A DNA stretch of 64,000 nt from Morella rubra. Lineage: Eukaryota > Streptophyta > Magnoliopsida > Fagales > Myricaceae. Shown here piece after piece: positions 45,873 through 57,185 of the stretch (the stretch's first letter is position 1; the number at the start of each line of letters is the position of its first letter). The notes under the pieces were generated by a model, which saw nothing but the letters and a program-made list of their open reading frames with translations, was not told the DNA's origin and did not search any database. The translations under genes and the position numbers were made by a program. The stretch lies in the NCBI GenBank assembly GCA_003952965.2, contig CM025854.1:8567845-8631844 (forward strand), written 5' to 3'.

Positions 45873-48338
45873 ATGTTGAGTTTGTGCGACTTCTCGCTAT
45901 ATTCTCTAGCTTTACCTTCGATGTTTCTGCTCCTCTATGGGGTCGGGAGAGTTTCCTACTCGATTTGGTGGAAACCGAAGTCGCTAGAGAGGGGGATACA
46001 ACGCCAAGGGATTAGAGGCACTCCTTACAAGCCGATGATTGGGGACATGAAAGAGCTTGTGAGAGCAATAATTGAAGCATGGTCCAAACCCATATATCTA
46101 ACCCACCAGATTGTTCCGCGTGTGGACCTGTTCACCCTAGACATTGTGCAGAAATATGGTATGTTTATTTCAATATATCATTTAGAATTTCAGTCAATCA
46201 ATCCATCTCCTCAGGACAGGGTAAGAAAATGTTCTTATGCAAGTTGTAGCAACTATAAGTTTGTTGCACCACGAGAGTGGTGGCCTAATGGTGTTGTGGG
46301 AAAGGGTGGAAGTCCCAAGGGGTATGAGATTCTTGGATCAAACCCCCACCCTCAAGGTTAATTGCATTCTCGTGGGGCTGCTTTTAGATGATTCAACCTC
46401 CTCTTGTTTGGTAGGTATGGCTTAATCCGAACATTTTATCATAGGTGAGAACCTCTATAATCGCATCCAAAGATAATTGGTCATGCTAATCCCCTCTTTC
46501 CACCCATGTTGCTTTAAGGGGAGAAAAGTATAAGTTTGTTACTTGTCATATATTTCTTTTTTTTTTTAACACAGGCAAGATATCAATGTTTTGGGCTGGG
46601 ACTACACCAAGGCTGATTATCATGGAGCCAGAGCAGATGAAAGAAGTTCTTTCCAACAAGCTAGGTCACTTCCAAAAGCCACCATTGAACCCTCTTATTC
46701 TCATTCTAACAAAGGGACTGACAACTCTAGAGGGAGAGCAATGGGCCAAACACAGAAAGATTGTCAATCCTGCTTTCCACCAAGAGAGACTGAAGGTTCC
46801 ACTTTAACACTTCCTTCTCCTAGCCTAAGTTACTTTTCCTAATCCAACAATATGCTAGGCTCAACCGCAAACGAAGTTCCGTATGATCTTCATCCATCCC
46901 ATTTGATAATCCTCCTGATCAATCTGTTCTTTCTGTTTTGGAATTTGTTACTGGGCGTTTCCCTCTTGAAGGGGATGATAGCGGCATTCACAACCAGTTG
47001 TAGCAAAATGATCGGACAGTGGCAAAACAGGGCCTGACTGGAAGGAACTTGTGAAGTTAATATTTGGCCTGAACTTCAAAAGCTTACTGCCGATGCTATA
47101 TCTCGAGCAGCATTTGGAAGCAGCTATGAGGAAGGGAAACGTATCTTTGAACTTCAAACAGAGCTGATCATGCTAACTCTTGAAGCCATGCAGACGTTAT
47201 ATATTCTTGGTTTTAGGTATGTTTCCAGTATCTGAGTTTACACAACACTATTTTTTCCAAGTTAAGGTCATTTCTACATGTGCTAATGCCTCTTATGTTC
47301 ATTGAAAAAAAAAAAAAAGATTTGAGAACATGTAGTCAGGCATACCTCCTTGCACCGAGAAGAACAGAAGGATTCCTGTATATAGATATACACATTTATG
47401 CATCTACCATTTCTTTATAGATTTGTACCAACCAAGAAGAACAGGAGGAGAACGGAACTGGACAAGGAGATCAAATCGACGATAAGGAACTTAATTCAAA
47501 GGAAATTGAACGCCAAGAGGATTGAAGAATCCAGTGTGGATGACTTACTAGGCCTACTCTTGCAATCTAATACTCAAAACAATCAACCGGAAGATGCAAC
47601 CAGCACAAAAAGTAATAGCTTGTCAATTGACGAGGTGATAGAGGAATGCAAGCAGTTCTACCTTGCTGGTCAAGAGACGACTTCAAGCTGGTTGACATGG
47701 ACTATGGTAGTCCTAGCCATACATCAAGATTGGCAAGAAAAGGCAAGAGAAGAAGTCCTACTAGTTTGTGGTAAGAGGAACCCCAACTTCGAAGCTATAA
47801 CCCATCTCAAGATTGTAAGTGATATTCTCAACCCGACCACCTACATCCTTACGTCCATGAGGTCTCCCATGCAATCACATAACACTATAAATTGTGATGG
47901 ATTAAACTCTCATACTTAACTGGAGCAATTGCTGGTATGCCTCAGAGACATGAAAAGCGCTATCAAAATGCTTGCTAAATCATACCTCAATTGCCAGGCA
48001 CCAATAATACACGGTGCAATCAGTTGATAGGTCCATGGCCTCTGGTTAATGTTGCCACCATTCTAGAAAATAAAATTTAAATTCTTCCTCTGCTAAACCT
48101 TATGTTAACCCTTAGCATAGCTGTGCATGCAGCTGCTCCAAGCTGGTAATTGGAGTCGCTCTAACTTGAAGCCTTTGGCATAAGTCCAGTGCCATTTGTT
48201 GAAGGAAACACCAAGGAAAATTCTAGAAAGGTTACCCGAGTTGTCTCCAAGATCCTAAAACCCCTCATAAGTGACCTTGATTACTTCATGTTCTCCTGCA
48301 AGTCACCATGATACTTAATGAAGTCCTAAGGTTATATC
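45873..48338 (+). pseudogene. CYP72A-type cytochrome P450, truncated (copy 1)
   Basis: Exons at 45873-46158, 46575-46795, 46972-47216, 47421-47814 and 48302-48338. It starts MLSLCDFSLYSLALPSMFLL (ER membrane anchor) and continues with IWWKPKSLERGIQRQGIRG and MFWAGTTPRLIIMEPEQM. The I-helix is FYLAGQETTSSWLTW and the K-helix ExxR is NEVLRLY; all are typical of the CYP72 clan. A TGA in exon 3 (47035-47037) breaks the frame, and a copia LTR replaces everything after LRLY, so the haem-binding Cys loop is gone (about 394 of ~515 codons remain). The exon 5 acceptor is also shifted by one base (caagtc, against caggtc in copy 2). No enzyme is expected. Confidence 0.88.
46266..46528 (+). mobile_element. 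tRNA-derived SINE in P450 intron 1 (copy 1)
   Basis: Box A tggcctaatgg (46281-46291) and box B ggatcaaaccccc (46335-46347) head a 263-bp block. It is flanked by a perfect 12-bp repeat tataagtttgtt (46254-46265 and 46529-46540). No poly(A) or poly(T) tail is evident at the 3' edge, so part of the block may be unrelated. Confidence 0.65.
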
Positions 48339-48570
48339 TGACAATATTTGAGGGAATTGACCCAATGCTTTGGCCGTGTGTATACTTCTCATTATATAGA
48401 GGTTTGAAATCAAGTTATACAAGGTACGTTATCAATATACAAGGAAAGAAATCAAGTATCGAACTAAACTAGGAAAGAAAAGAAGTAACCGTTGCTATAC
48501 ATAGCTGTAGAATAATAGAGAGATAACGGAAGATATGGTGAGTAAATGACAGCAAAGCTGTCCGTTGACA
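48339..48570 (-). repeat. 3' LTR of the P450-disrupting copia element (copy 1)
   Basis: On the minus strand it starts tgtcaacggacagctttgct and ends aatattgtca (232 bp, TG...CA). The purine run ttgaggggggc precedes it. It lies directly against the last P450 codons. Confidence 0.85.
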
Positions 48571-50640
48571 GCCCCCCTCAAATTGATGGGGGTTGGTCGA
48601 CCAACATCAATTTGCAAGTCAAGAAACAATGGCAGTGGCGAGTAAGAGGCTTGGTGAAGATGTCAGCAACTTGAAATTTTGTAGCAACATGGGGAAGAGT
48701 GATGACTCCATCTTCGAAGGCTTCACGAATAGAATGACAATCGACTTCAATATGCTTCGTACGCTCATGATAGACAGAATTGGCCGTGATCTGAATAGCA
48801 CTGGTATTGTCAGCAGAAAGAGGGGTAGGTACGGTCTGAGGAAAGTTCAATTCAGCAAGCAAACCGCGAAGCCAAATAATTTCTGAGCAAGCAAGAGACA
48901 TGGCCCGGTACTCAGATTCCGTAGAAGACTTAGATACTCGGTCTTGTTTTTTACTCTTCCAAGATATCAAGGCATTACCCAAGAACACACACCAACCAGT
49001 GATAGAACGACGGGTATCGACACAACCAGCCCAGTCAGCATCACTATAAGCAGCAAGAGACGAAGAAGTGTTGGCAGGGAAGAATAAGCCACGAGCAGAA
49101 GTGCCCTAAACATAACGAATGATGCGACGAACTGCAGCCAAGTGAAGATGGCGAGGTGTCTGGAGAAACTGGCTGACTTGCTGGACGGCAAAGGAGATGT
49201 CCGGTCGAGTAATAGTTAGGTAGACAAGGCTACCTACCAGCTTGCGATATAAACTAGGTCAGCAAGTAAGTCACCCTCCTCTTTGCGAAGTTTGACATTC
49301 AACTCCATGGGAGTATCAACCGTGGAAGTGGCTTCAAGACCAGCAAGAGCCACCAGATCAGAAGCATACTTGTGTTGATTGAGAGAAATACCAGAAGAAC
49401 TACGGCGCACCTCAAGACCAAGGAAATATGTGAGAGAACCAAGATCTTTCATGTGAAAGGACGCGGAGAGATGGAGCTTGAGCTGGCTAAATAAAGTAGA
49501 ATCTGAACTAGTGATAACAATATCATCAACATAAACAAGAAGAACAACAATACCTGTTTCTGTCTTACGCAAAAATAAGGAGGAGTCACGCTTGCTCTAC
49601 TTGAAGGAAAATTGTAATAAAGTACTCCGAAACTTATCAAACCAGGCCCGCGGAGCTTGTTTAAGACCATAAAAAGAGATCGAAAGCTTGCACACATGTG
49701 AAGTAGGAGAAGATAACAAGCCTGGGGGAGGCTTCATAAAAATGCATTCTTTGAGATCACCGTGGAGAAAAGCATTCTTCACATCCATCTGATGAAGAGA
49801 CCAATCATTGGACGCGGCAAGAGCTAGAATAGTGTGAACAGTGGTCATCTTAGCCACTGGAGCAAAGGTCTCTTCGTAATTGACACCCTATTCTTGATTA
49901 TTTCCAAGAGCAACTAACCGGGCTTTGTAACGATCAAGACTCCCATCTAAGCAGACCTTGATGGAGTAAACCCATTTGCATCCCAGAGGAGTAATCGTGG
50001 AAGGACAAGGCTCAAGATCCCATGTGTGATTTGCTTCGAGAGCTGCAATTTCTTCCTGCATAGCTTGCTGCCAACACTCATGCTTGGCAGCTTGGGAGTA
50101 GGATGTGGGAATAACATATTTGGATAGTGATGCAGTAAGAGCAGAAATAGAAGTGCCAGAGGAAGAAAACCCATACCGATCCGGGGGTACAGACACTCAA
50201 ATAGAGTGACGTACCAAGGGTGCTGGATGTGCCGAGCCTAACTGGAGAAGGGTTGCAACAGGATCAGGGAGCGGGGCTGCCATCGAAGGAGGTGGTTGGC
50301 GAGGGCGGCACGTATACACTATACCTGGTGTAAAACGAGAAGGGACATAGACAAGAGGCAATGACAGCTCCTCGAAAGGAGGAAGGAAAACCACCAGAGA
50401 AGAGGCCAAAGAGGAGCACGGAAAGAAATGTTGATTTTCAAAGAAAATCACATTTCGAGAGACACGAAGACGCTGTAACGTAGAGTCATAGCACACAAAA
50501 CCTTTTTGACCCACATTATACCCTAAGAACGCACAACGAACAGATTGAGCAGATAACTTATGGCGTTCATGAGGAGATAAATGAACAAAGCATACATAAC
50601 CAAAAGTACGTAAATAGTCGTAACTAGGTTGCATAGAAAA
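48571..50640 (-). pseudogene. Ty1/copia pol (integrase tail, RT, RNase H), copy 1
   Basis: Read on the minus strand from 50640 down: integrase C-terminal region (DYLRTFGYVCFVHLSPHERH), RT start (LGCKWVYSIKVCLDGSLDRY), MDVKNAFLHGDLKECIFMKP, an in-frame stop near 49600, catalytic LLVYVDDIVITSS (49510-49550), YFLGLEVRRS, then RNase H SSTESEYRAMSLACSEIIWL and HERTKHIEVDCHSIREAFED, ending ADIFTKPLTRH. The RNase H frame (48578-48988) is open here. Upstream gag and protease are replaced by the scrambled block. Confidence 0.87.
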
Positions 50641-53059
50641 AAAGGGCCCCGAAAGTGACAGGCCTAATAGAGAGAAGATAGTGCCAATATAGTTGTAAGA
50701 CCATATAGGGATTCTCGTTGGTTAAAGGGAAAAGAAAAGAGGACCGTTTAACACCTGAAGTGTTAAATCAGAATTACACAGTGCGACGCCAACGTGAGGA
50801 AGGCAGGATTGACCATGGAGCAGCAGCAGTACGCTTGAATTTGCCAGTTTATAGCCTCGACCCCAGAACGACTGGGAGAGAACAGAGAAGAGGACTTCAA
50901 AGCAAGGCGGAAATGAAGGTGATGTGCCAACACTACGCACTCAGTGAGAAATAAGCATGATCGCCAACGGAGATAGGCATATGTTATCTATTGATACACG
51001 GCGCCAAGGACACCGATGTGATTTATGCGGAGGTGTAGTTGGAAGTAGTTGACAAATGGGCGCAAAAGAAGATGGGGCTAATGACGAACGTTAAGATGAA
51101 ATAAATGCACTTAAAAAACTTTTTGAAGAAGCAGAAGAACTCACGGGAAGATTTCATTAGGACGATAAAAGAAACTAGTCATCAGACGCAGAGTCTTGGG
51201 AAAGACTCGTGCTGTACCGGTAAATTTTTATAGAGAGTAGGGCACGCATAGATGTGTGAAAAGATTAAAAGGATGGTCGCAAGATCAAGTGTAGCACCAC
51301 GATTAAGTGATATTGTATGGAGATAAGATGACCTGAAAAACTCTATACCATCGAGATTTAGTAGAGATCATCGAGAAGAGAATAAAAGTACAGTCAGCAT
51401 CCATGTGTTTCAATATCAATCCTAACCGTGTGTTAATAGCGTACATATATCATTGGATATAGATTTGACTAACATAATTAATCTACCATCTCATTTTTCA
51501 TGAAAAGAACTGATAAAAGACTGAGAATGTGGAGAAACAACGAATCTTACGAAATCATACCTAAAGATTGTTGACAAAAATAAAATGCCATACTAAAAAA
51601 GCAGTTGAAAACCGGAGCATTCGTGACTCGTGCGATTGCATGTGTGAGAGAGAGTAAGGATTGCTTGTTTCTACGTTCTCCTTTCAACCAAGCTTGCAAG
51701 AGGCACAATCAATAGAAGTAGAACATCGTTCTTTATTGGTGGACGCCTAAATTAACACAATCATGGAAGTGTGCAATACTGATTTGGATATTAGTATTGG
51801 CGTGCAAGGGATTGGGAGTTGACTCTTCAGAAAGACGTATTGTAGGCGACTCTAGCCAACTTAGTTACTGGTATCAAGGTCACATGTCTTGTAATTACAA
51901 GATTAAAGACAAAGGGTAGGTTGTGGTTCAGTTTGAGTTTAAAATAATAAACCTTTGGAATGGGTAATTTGTTCAGTGGCAATTCATAGCAATGACATTG
52001 TATATGTGTGATATAAGGAAGATGCCTTACACGCTTAGGAGCCCATCGTGCATCATCGTACCGCTCGAATAAGTGTATATCTTCCCTGATCTCATATGCT
52101 TAAAACCAATCACAATGAAAACGCGACTTGAGTGTTATAACCAAACAATAGACAAAAAGTCTTCAAAGAACCCTTAGATGCATCCAATTATTATTTCTAT
52201 TCTAAATATTCAAAAGGTGTGGCACCAACTTTAGTATAAAAAATGAGATTGCTGTCTAAGAAACTAAGCTTGAACTGAAGACAAAGACGATAATCAATCA
52301 AAGTCCTATACAATTGAAAGAAAAGAATCAAAATCACACTCAACTGCAAATTTTTTTTTCTCCGGGCAAGAAAATGTCGACATAATTACGCGATCAGGCG
52401 GCTTAGCTTGTTCAATTGTCGTCTCATTAACGTAGTCTCTCTGGAGTAAGATTATTATTTGTCACATAGCCCAGGAAAGAAGATATCTCATTGAGTTGTG
52501 TCCCCTATAGGAGCCGTATTAAAGCAGGGAATGGAATCCCCCGCAGTATCCTATTGTGAAAAAAACTTTGAGTGGCCGAGGGGGAATCCACCCCCGGTGA
52601 TTAGAAGCTCCAGATGTCCAACAACTATACCAAGGTAATCTCTTGTTATAGTACTTTAGCAAGGATTATGCTGTATAACCTTGAAATCAGGAGACTGCCC
52701 TAATGAACTAGATTGTGAAGCGTTGCTAGTCTGACAACTACGAATCATCTGCCTGCCTAACTCAAATTAAGTCATTGTACAGTGTAGAGAGAAGGTTAAT
52801 AACCCTAGGTCAATGCCCTATACTTCCTCGATCGTATTTGTTAAGAACTCCCCTATCCCACCCTCCCTTGAGAAACGCGAGCAAGTTTTTTTCAATTTAT
52901 AAGCCGTGTAGAAGGTAGCTAAGGAGGTGGTGTTAAGAGCGTTTATTTTCTTTTTCTCGACTCTTTTTTTTGTGTCGCTCAAGACAAGTAACACAAGTTT
53001 GGAGAGCTTGTTGTTGACGATTCCATAGTAGAGTATGTTACAAGACCCGTTAGCGCGAA
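50641..53059. other. Scrambled mosaic next to the gap, probably misassembled
   Basis: The copia sequence loses register at 50641. Only islands remain recognisable: atagcctcgacc near 50850 (compare 62031), gcttgcaagaggcacaatca at about 51693 (compare 62489), tgattagaagctccag near 52600 (compare 62978), and caagtttggagagcttgttg at about 52993 (compare 63147). Other islands are the reverse complement of the MYB2 downstream region: 52360-52462 against 34330-34440, 52795-52845 against 34125-34172, and 52958-52985 against 34030-34055. No gene is credible. Confidence 0.7.
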
Positions 53060-53160
53060 NNNNNNNNNNNNNNNNNNNNNNNNNNNNNNNNNNNNNNNNN
53101 NNNNNNNNNNNNNNNNNNNNNNNNNNNNNNNNNNNNNNNNNNNNNNNNNNNNNNNNNNNN
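53060..53160. other. Assembly gap (101 N)
   Basis: A run of N. The recognisable second copy of the long duplication starts at the first base after it. Confidence 1.
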
Positions 53161-54750
53161 GCTTCTTCTTCTGTTTTTTTCTTTTAATCTTTCGAGAAGG
53201 CAGGCAATCATGTAACGCTGGACAGCTGGGGTCTTCTGAAGACCTCGCCACCTGAGCAACGTCAATCTTTCTTCCCATAACCGCGACAACCTTTAGTCCC
53301 CACCACCCTCCACGTTCACTGAGTCCCAAATTCATGGTGCTCCAACGGCCACCGCTCTATCCCGTACATAATTTTAAATCAGGTGTCCATCACTCTGCTG
53401 TAGCAAACGTGGTCCTCCATCATTCACTGCCCTTTGCATGCACCCTCGACCCCACTCTCTTAATTACATTTACACCAGCGGTATGGTGCTGGACCAGCGC
53501 CACGTACGTCGCTTTCATTGGCTCCTTACATCAAGGGAAACAGCAAAATATATACATACATACCTACTTCCCCCCGGCAGCTGGAACAGAAAAAGCCAAT
53601 ACTCAATAATAGAAACAAAAAAGAAGCACTTGAAACACGCTAGCAGGTTGATTTTTGGGACATGGCCGTGATGGTATCGTTTAATTATAACTCCATCTCC
53701 TTTTGACAAAACTTTCCACGACGTGACGCTTAGGGAACATGCTGTAAATATCAACGAGAGGAACCAAAAAAAAAAAGTTACGTCCAACGTCACATTGTTC
53801 TTTAACTCCAGTCGGGGACCGTGATTAGAAAGATTATCAAGGAAAGTAACAAAAAATAATAATAATAAGTTTACGTCCAACGTCACATTGTTCTTTAACT
53901 CAGTCGGGGAAAGGGGTCCAATTATTTGTCCGATTTATACGTCGTGATTAGAAAGATTGGATCGTACGCAAAAGATTATTAGTGATTTAGTTGGCCTAAG
54001 AGATCGAGATAATGTATATTAATTAATCAAGAGAGCAATCTTTCGGCCTCACCTAATTAAGTCGGGGATTTGCAAATCCCAAAGACTTTGACGTGTTAGT
54101 CCTTGTTACATACAGACCCACAGGACTGATGAGGTGAATGTGATTTAAATTTTTTTGAATTTTTTAAGGGGTTTTTTTCTATGAATAATGGAAGAGTCTC
54201 GGCTGGGGCTCGACGGATCGATGCTTGAATTTTTCTGTCTTCAACAACCAACTAGTGTCCCATCATAAACACTTTTAACTCCCCCAGACACAATCATGAA
54301 AATTCGACCACTACATCTGATTCTCTTGTCATGGTTAGGTGAAAATCTGTCTCCCTTTTCTTTTTTTAATATATATATAGAATTCTTGGAGTTTCTCTAC
54401 ACAGAATTGAGAATTCTACCTTAAATTTTGTCGGCAAGGCTACGTACATGGTTATTAAATATTGAAAACGTATTGAATTGAGTTTGTTTGATGGGAAATT
54501 GCTTAACAAGTGGCGAACATTTTTTGGGAAAAAAAAAAATATAGATATATATATATATATTACCCAGAAAAGAGACTACTTTTGAAAGAAAGAAAAGGAG
54601 GGAGAAGAACATCTACGAGAGTTTAGGTTAATTGTGGCACTTAAGTTAATGACTCTTTTCTTCTTCTTCTATGGCCAAATTTCAAAACCTTCACTCTTTT
54701 AAGTTAAGTTATCTTTGTTAGAGACGTTTGACCAAAGTTGCAGGGAGGAC

Positions 54751-55042
54751 ACCACCCCCCCCCCCCCCCCCCCCTGCTCGCGATCCACCCCGAGCCGCTC
54801 CCCCCTCCCCCCCCGCCCCCCCCCCGCCCCCCCCGCCCCCCCCCCCCCGCACCCCCCCCTGTCCCCGCTCGCCCCAAGCGTCCCCCCCCCCTGGTGGCGC
54901 CCCCCCCACCCGCCCCAGCGCCCCCGCCGCGACCCCCTCCTCCCCGCCACCTCCTACCCCCCCCCACCCGGCCCTCCCGGTCGCGTCAGTAGCCCCTCTC
55001 ACGCCGTACTCCCCATCGTCCCCGCGCCCCCCCCCCCCACCC
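54751..55042 (+). repeat. C-rich low-complexity block
   Basis: About 290 bases almost entirely C with scattered single A, G or T, where copy 1 has a plain C21 run (43702-43722). Long open frames on both strands here (poly-Pro or poly-Gly) are artefacts. Likely error-prone read sequence through a homopolymer. Confidence 0.85.
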
Positions 55043-55548
55043 TTTTTTCTTCTTTATTTATTTATTTTTATCGAAGGTGTTTTTTTTTTTTTTTTTTATA
55101 GGAGTGGTAAGGCCCTCATTCACTTACTATGAATGTGGAGAAACAAGGTCAAAATCTCTGGGTTTACAAATATAGGCTGAGCTCAGTTGGAAGCCTCCAT
55201 TACCAGGGGCCGCTACAGGATTTTAAGTATGGGCTGTACTAGTGGTCGAAACCATATATGTTGCGAAGAGTTTTTCCAGGAATTTACACCTAGACTTATC
55301 TTGGCAAAGGCCTAGAATCTTGGCGGCCCTATGGCCTACCTATTGCAGGCCCAATCTTTGCCAAGTAGCCGGCCTTCAAAGAGATTGTTTGGACCAAATC
55401 GTTGTCACTCTGGCGTTAAATTAAACAGAAGAACCTTGGACACGTAATGGATCTTGAAGTACGATTCTGCATCGCCTGGCCAAATTCACCCACATTAGGA
55501 TTACTCGTTAATGGTTGAGTTTTTGTCTAAATAAATGCCTTGAGAAAG

Positions 55549-56250
55549 GAAAGCTCTCTCTTTCGCCCTATGTCTCTTATCCTTAAGAGGTCTTCCTCCA
55601 CTAGCAGGTTTTTTCGAAAAACTTCATTTTATTTTGTTGTGGAGGGTAGAAAGATTTATATTTCTTGGTTTCAATAGGACTCCTTACGAGCGTTGTTTCT
55701 ATCTACTATTATCTAAAAATAATCAAGCTATTAATGATTGAACGAAACTAATAAATAACCCCTCATGTGCGAAATTATAGAAGATCTCATTTAAGACCAA
55801 ACAGTTCCATCGAATTGAGTATGATTGTATGTGTGATAGTATCTACTATACCAGGAATATCAATGAACCCGATTATTGAAATTGCTCAGGATATCCTTTT
55901 TTAGCTTATAGAATCTATTTCTTAATTCAACAACCCTCTTATATACTAGAATCAAATAATTAGTATATCTGTTCCACTCAAAATGGGAATGAGCTAGGGT
56001 TATGAATTTATAATCTCTAATCTGGTGATCGAGTCGATTCCATGATTATAAGTTCATTCCATACCGGGACAAACCGGAATAGAGTTAGGTTATATACATT
56101 CTAATTATAAGAAGGGGTTATTCGAGTGTATCTAAATAGAGACTGTGTTTACATATGGATCCCTACGTCATTACATTCCACTTAGGATTAGGAATAGGCC
56201 CAAAGGATTTTGTTTTCGTCCTAATCTTTTTGACCCAAGAATTTCAACCA
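55549..56250 (+). pseudogene. Nuclear plastid DNA insert: ndhB 3' end and spacer (copy 2)
   Basis: Same insert as in copy 1, 11313 bp away, with the same two stops and the ndhB stop at 55902-55904. Here the codons after ...SIGLL-type sequence read acgagcgttgtt (T S V V, the plastid reading). Copy 1 has atgagctttgtt, so copy 2 keeps the older state at these sites. Confidence 0.85.
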
Positions 56251-57185
56251 TGTTTGGTTAATGATCTTAAAAATGTTTTTTATTTTATTTTAAAATGTTT
56301 TCCAATCCAAACATGAGTTTTTTTTTTGCACAAAAAACATTTCAATCTTCAATAAATTTTTTTTATCTACTCATTGGCCCCTGTGAAAAACAACACAAAA
56401 ATTAAAAAAACTTTTACAAAAACCCATAAAAACTCCTCTCACAAAAATTCCATCCAAAAATTTTTTTTTTACTTTCACATTTTTCAAGAGAATAAATTTC
56501 AAAGGCTTTCTCTGTTTATAAACATCATATTGTGGTTCCCACCATTCACACAAATACTTAAAAAACATATCTACAAAAATTTTCTTAATCATTATAAAAA
56601 AAATATTTTCAAAACCAAACCAAATATAACCTGAAACCTTGGAAAACGTGGTTTTTGGGTAGCAAAGTGGCTTATTAATCGCTAAATCGTTCAACATCTG
56701 TAGAATTATTGATAGGTCAGGAAAATTCAACAAAAGGGGCCAATTTTCTAATATTTTTCCCGTTGACACAAAGCCCATGAGCGTGCTTACCACTCCTAAC
56801 CTTTTGGTGGGCTAAGCCTTGATCCTCACGCATGCCACTCTTTATCAACCCACCAGCCAACCATGCACAGTGTACTACTCCTCGTCATCTGACTCATCTG
56901 GAAGAGCAGTGTGAGAGAAGACTGTAAGCGTATATACGACTCCATGTACCTTCTTCTCCAAGGCAAACGACTTGAGAGTTTTTATAAATGAATCATTTAT
57001 CCTTTGACAAGCATTGGACAGCTCTTCAAGTTCATGAGATCAGAATTTGACTAAGAACCTGAAAGTCAAAAAAATGAAATATAGAGAATGAAGTGGAACT
57101 GCCTATATATATTGTAGAACTTTGAGCTTACCACCATGAATTACTCCATAACATCTCAAACTCGTCGCTTTTGGAGAACAAACAC

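Larger units (their letters stand above)
42118..50640 (+). repeat. Long segmental duplication, copy 1
   Basis: Nearly identical to 53161-61960. The offset is 11048 at 42286/53334 and 11313-11315 from the P450 onward; the change comes from the C-rich block in copy 2. Differences seen are sparse single bases and homopolymer lengths, including in spacers. The first 2.1 kb (42118-44235) have no recognisable gene. They hold a small direct repeat (acgtccaacgtcacattgtt at 42731 and 42825), a C21 run (43702-43722) and a T-run. Confidence 0.92.

Noticed and set aside
48593-48886. Plus-strand frames of 97-164 codons opposite copia RNase H (also 59908-60402)
   Set aside because: They are antisense shadows of a clear minus-strand RNase H with catalytic motifs.
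54699-55132. Long poly-Pro and poly-Gly open frames on both strands
   Set aside because: They translate a C-rich low-complexity block that is absent from the otherwise identical first copy. No protein signal.
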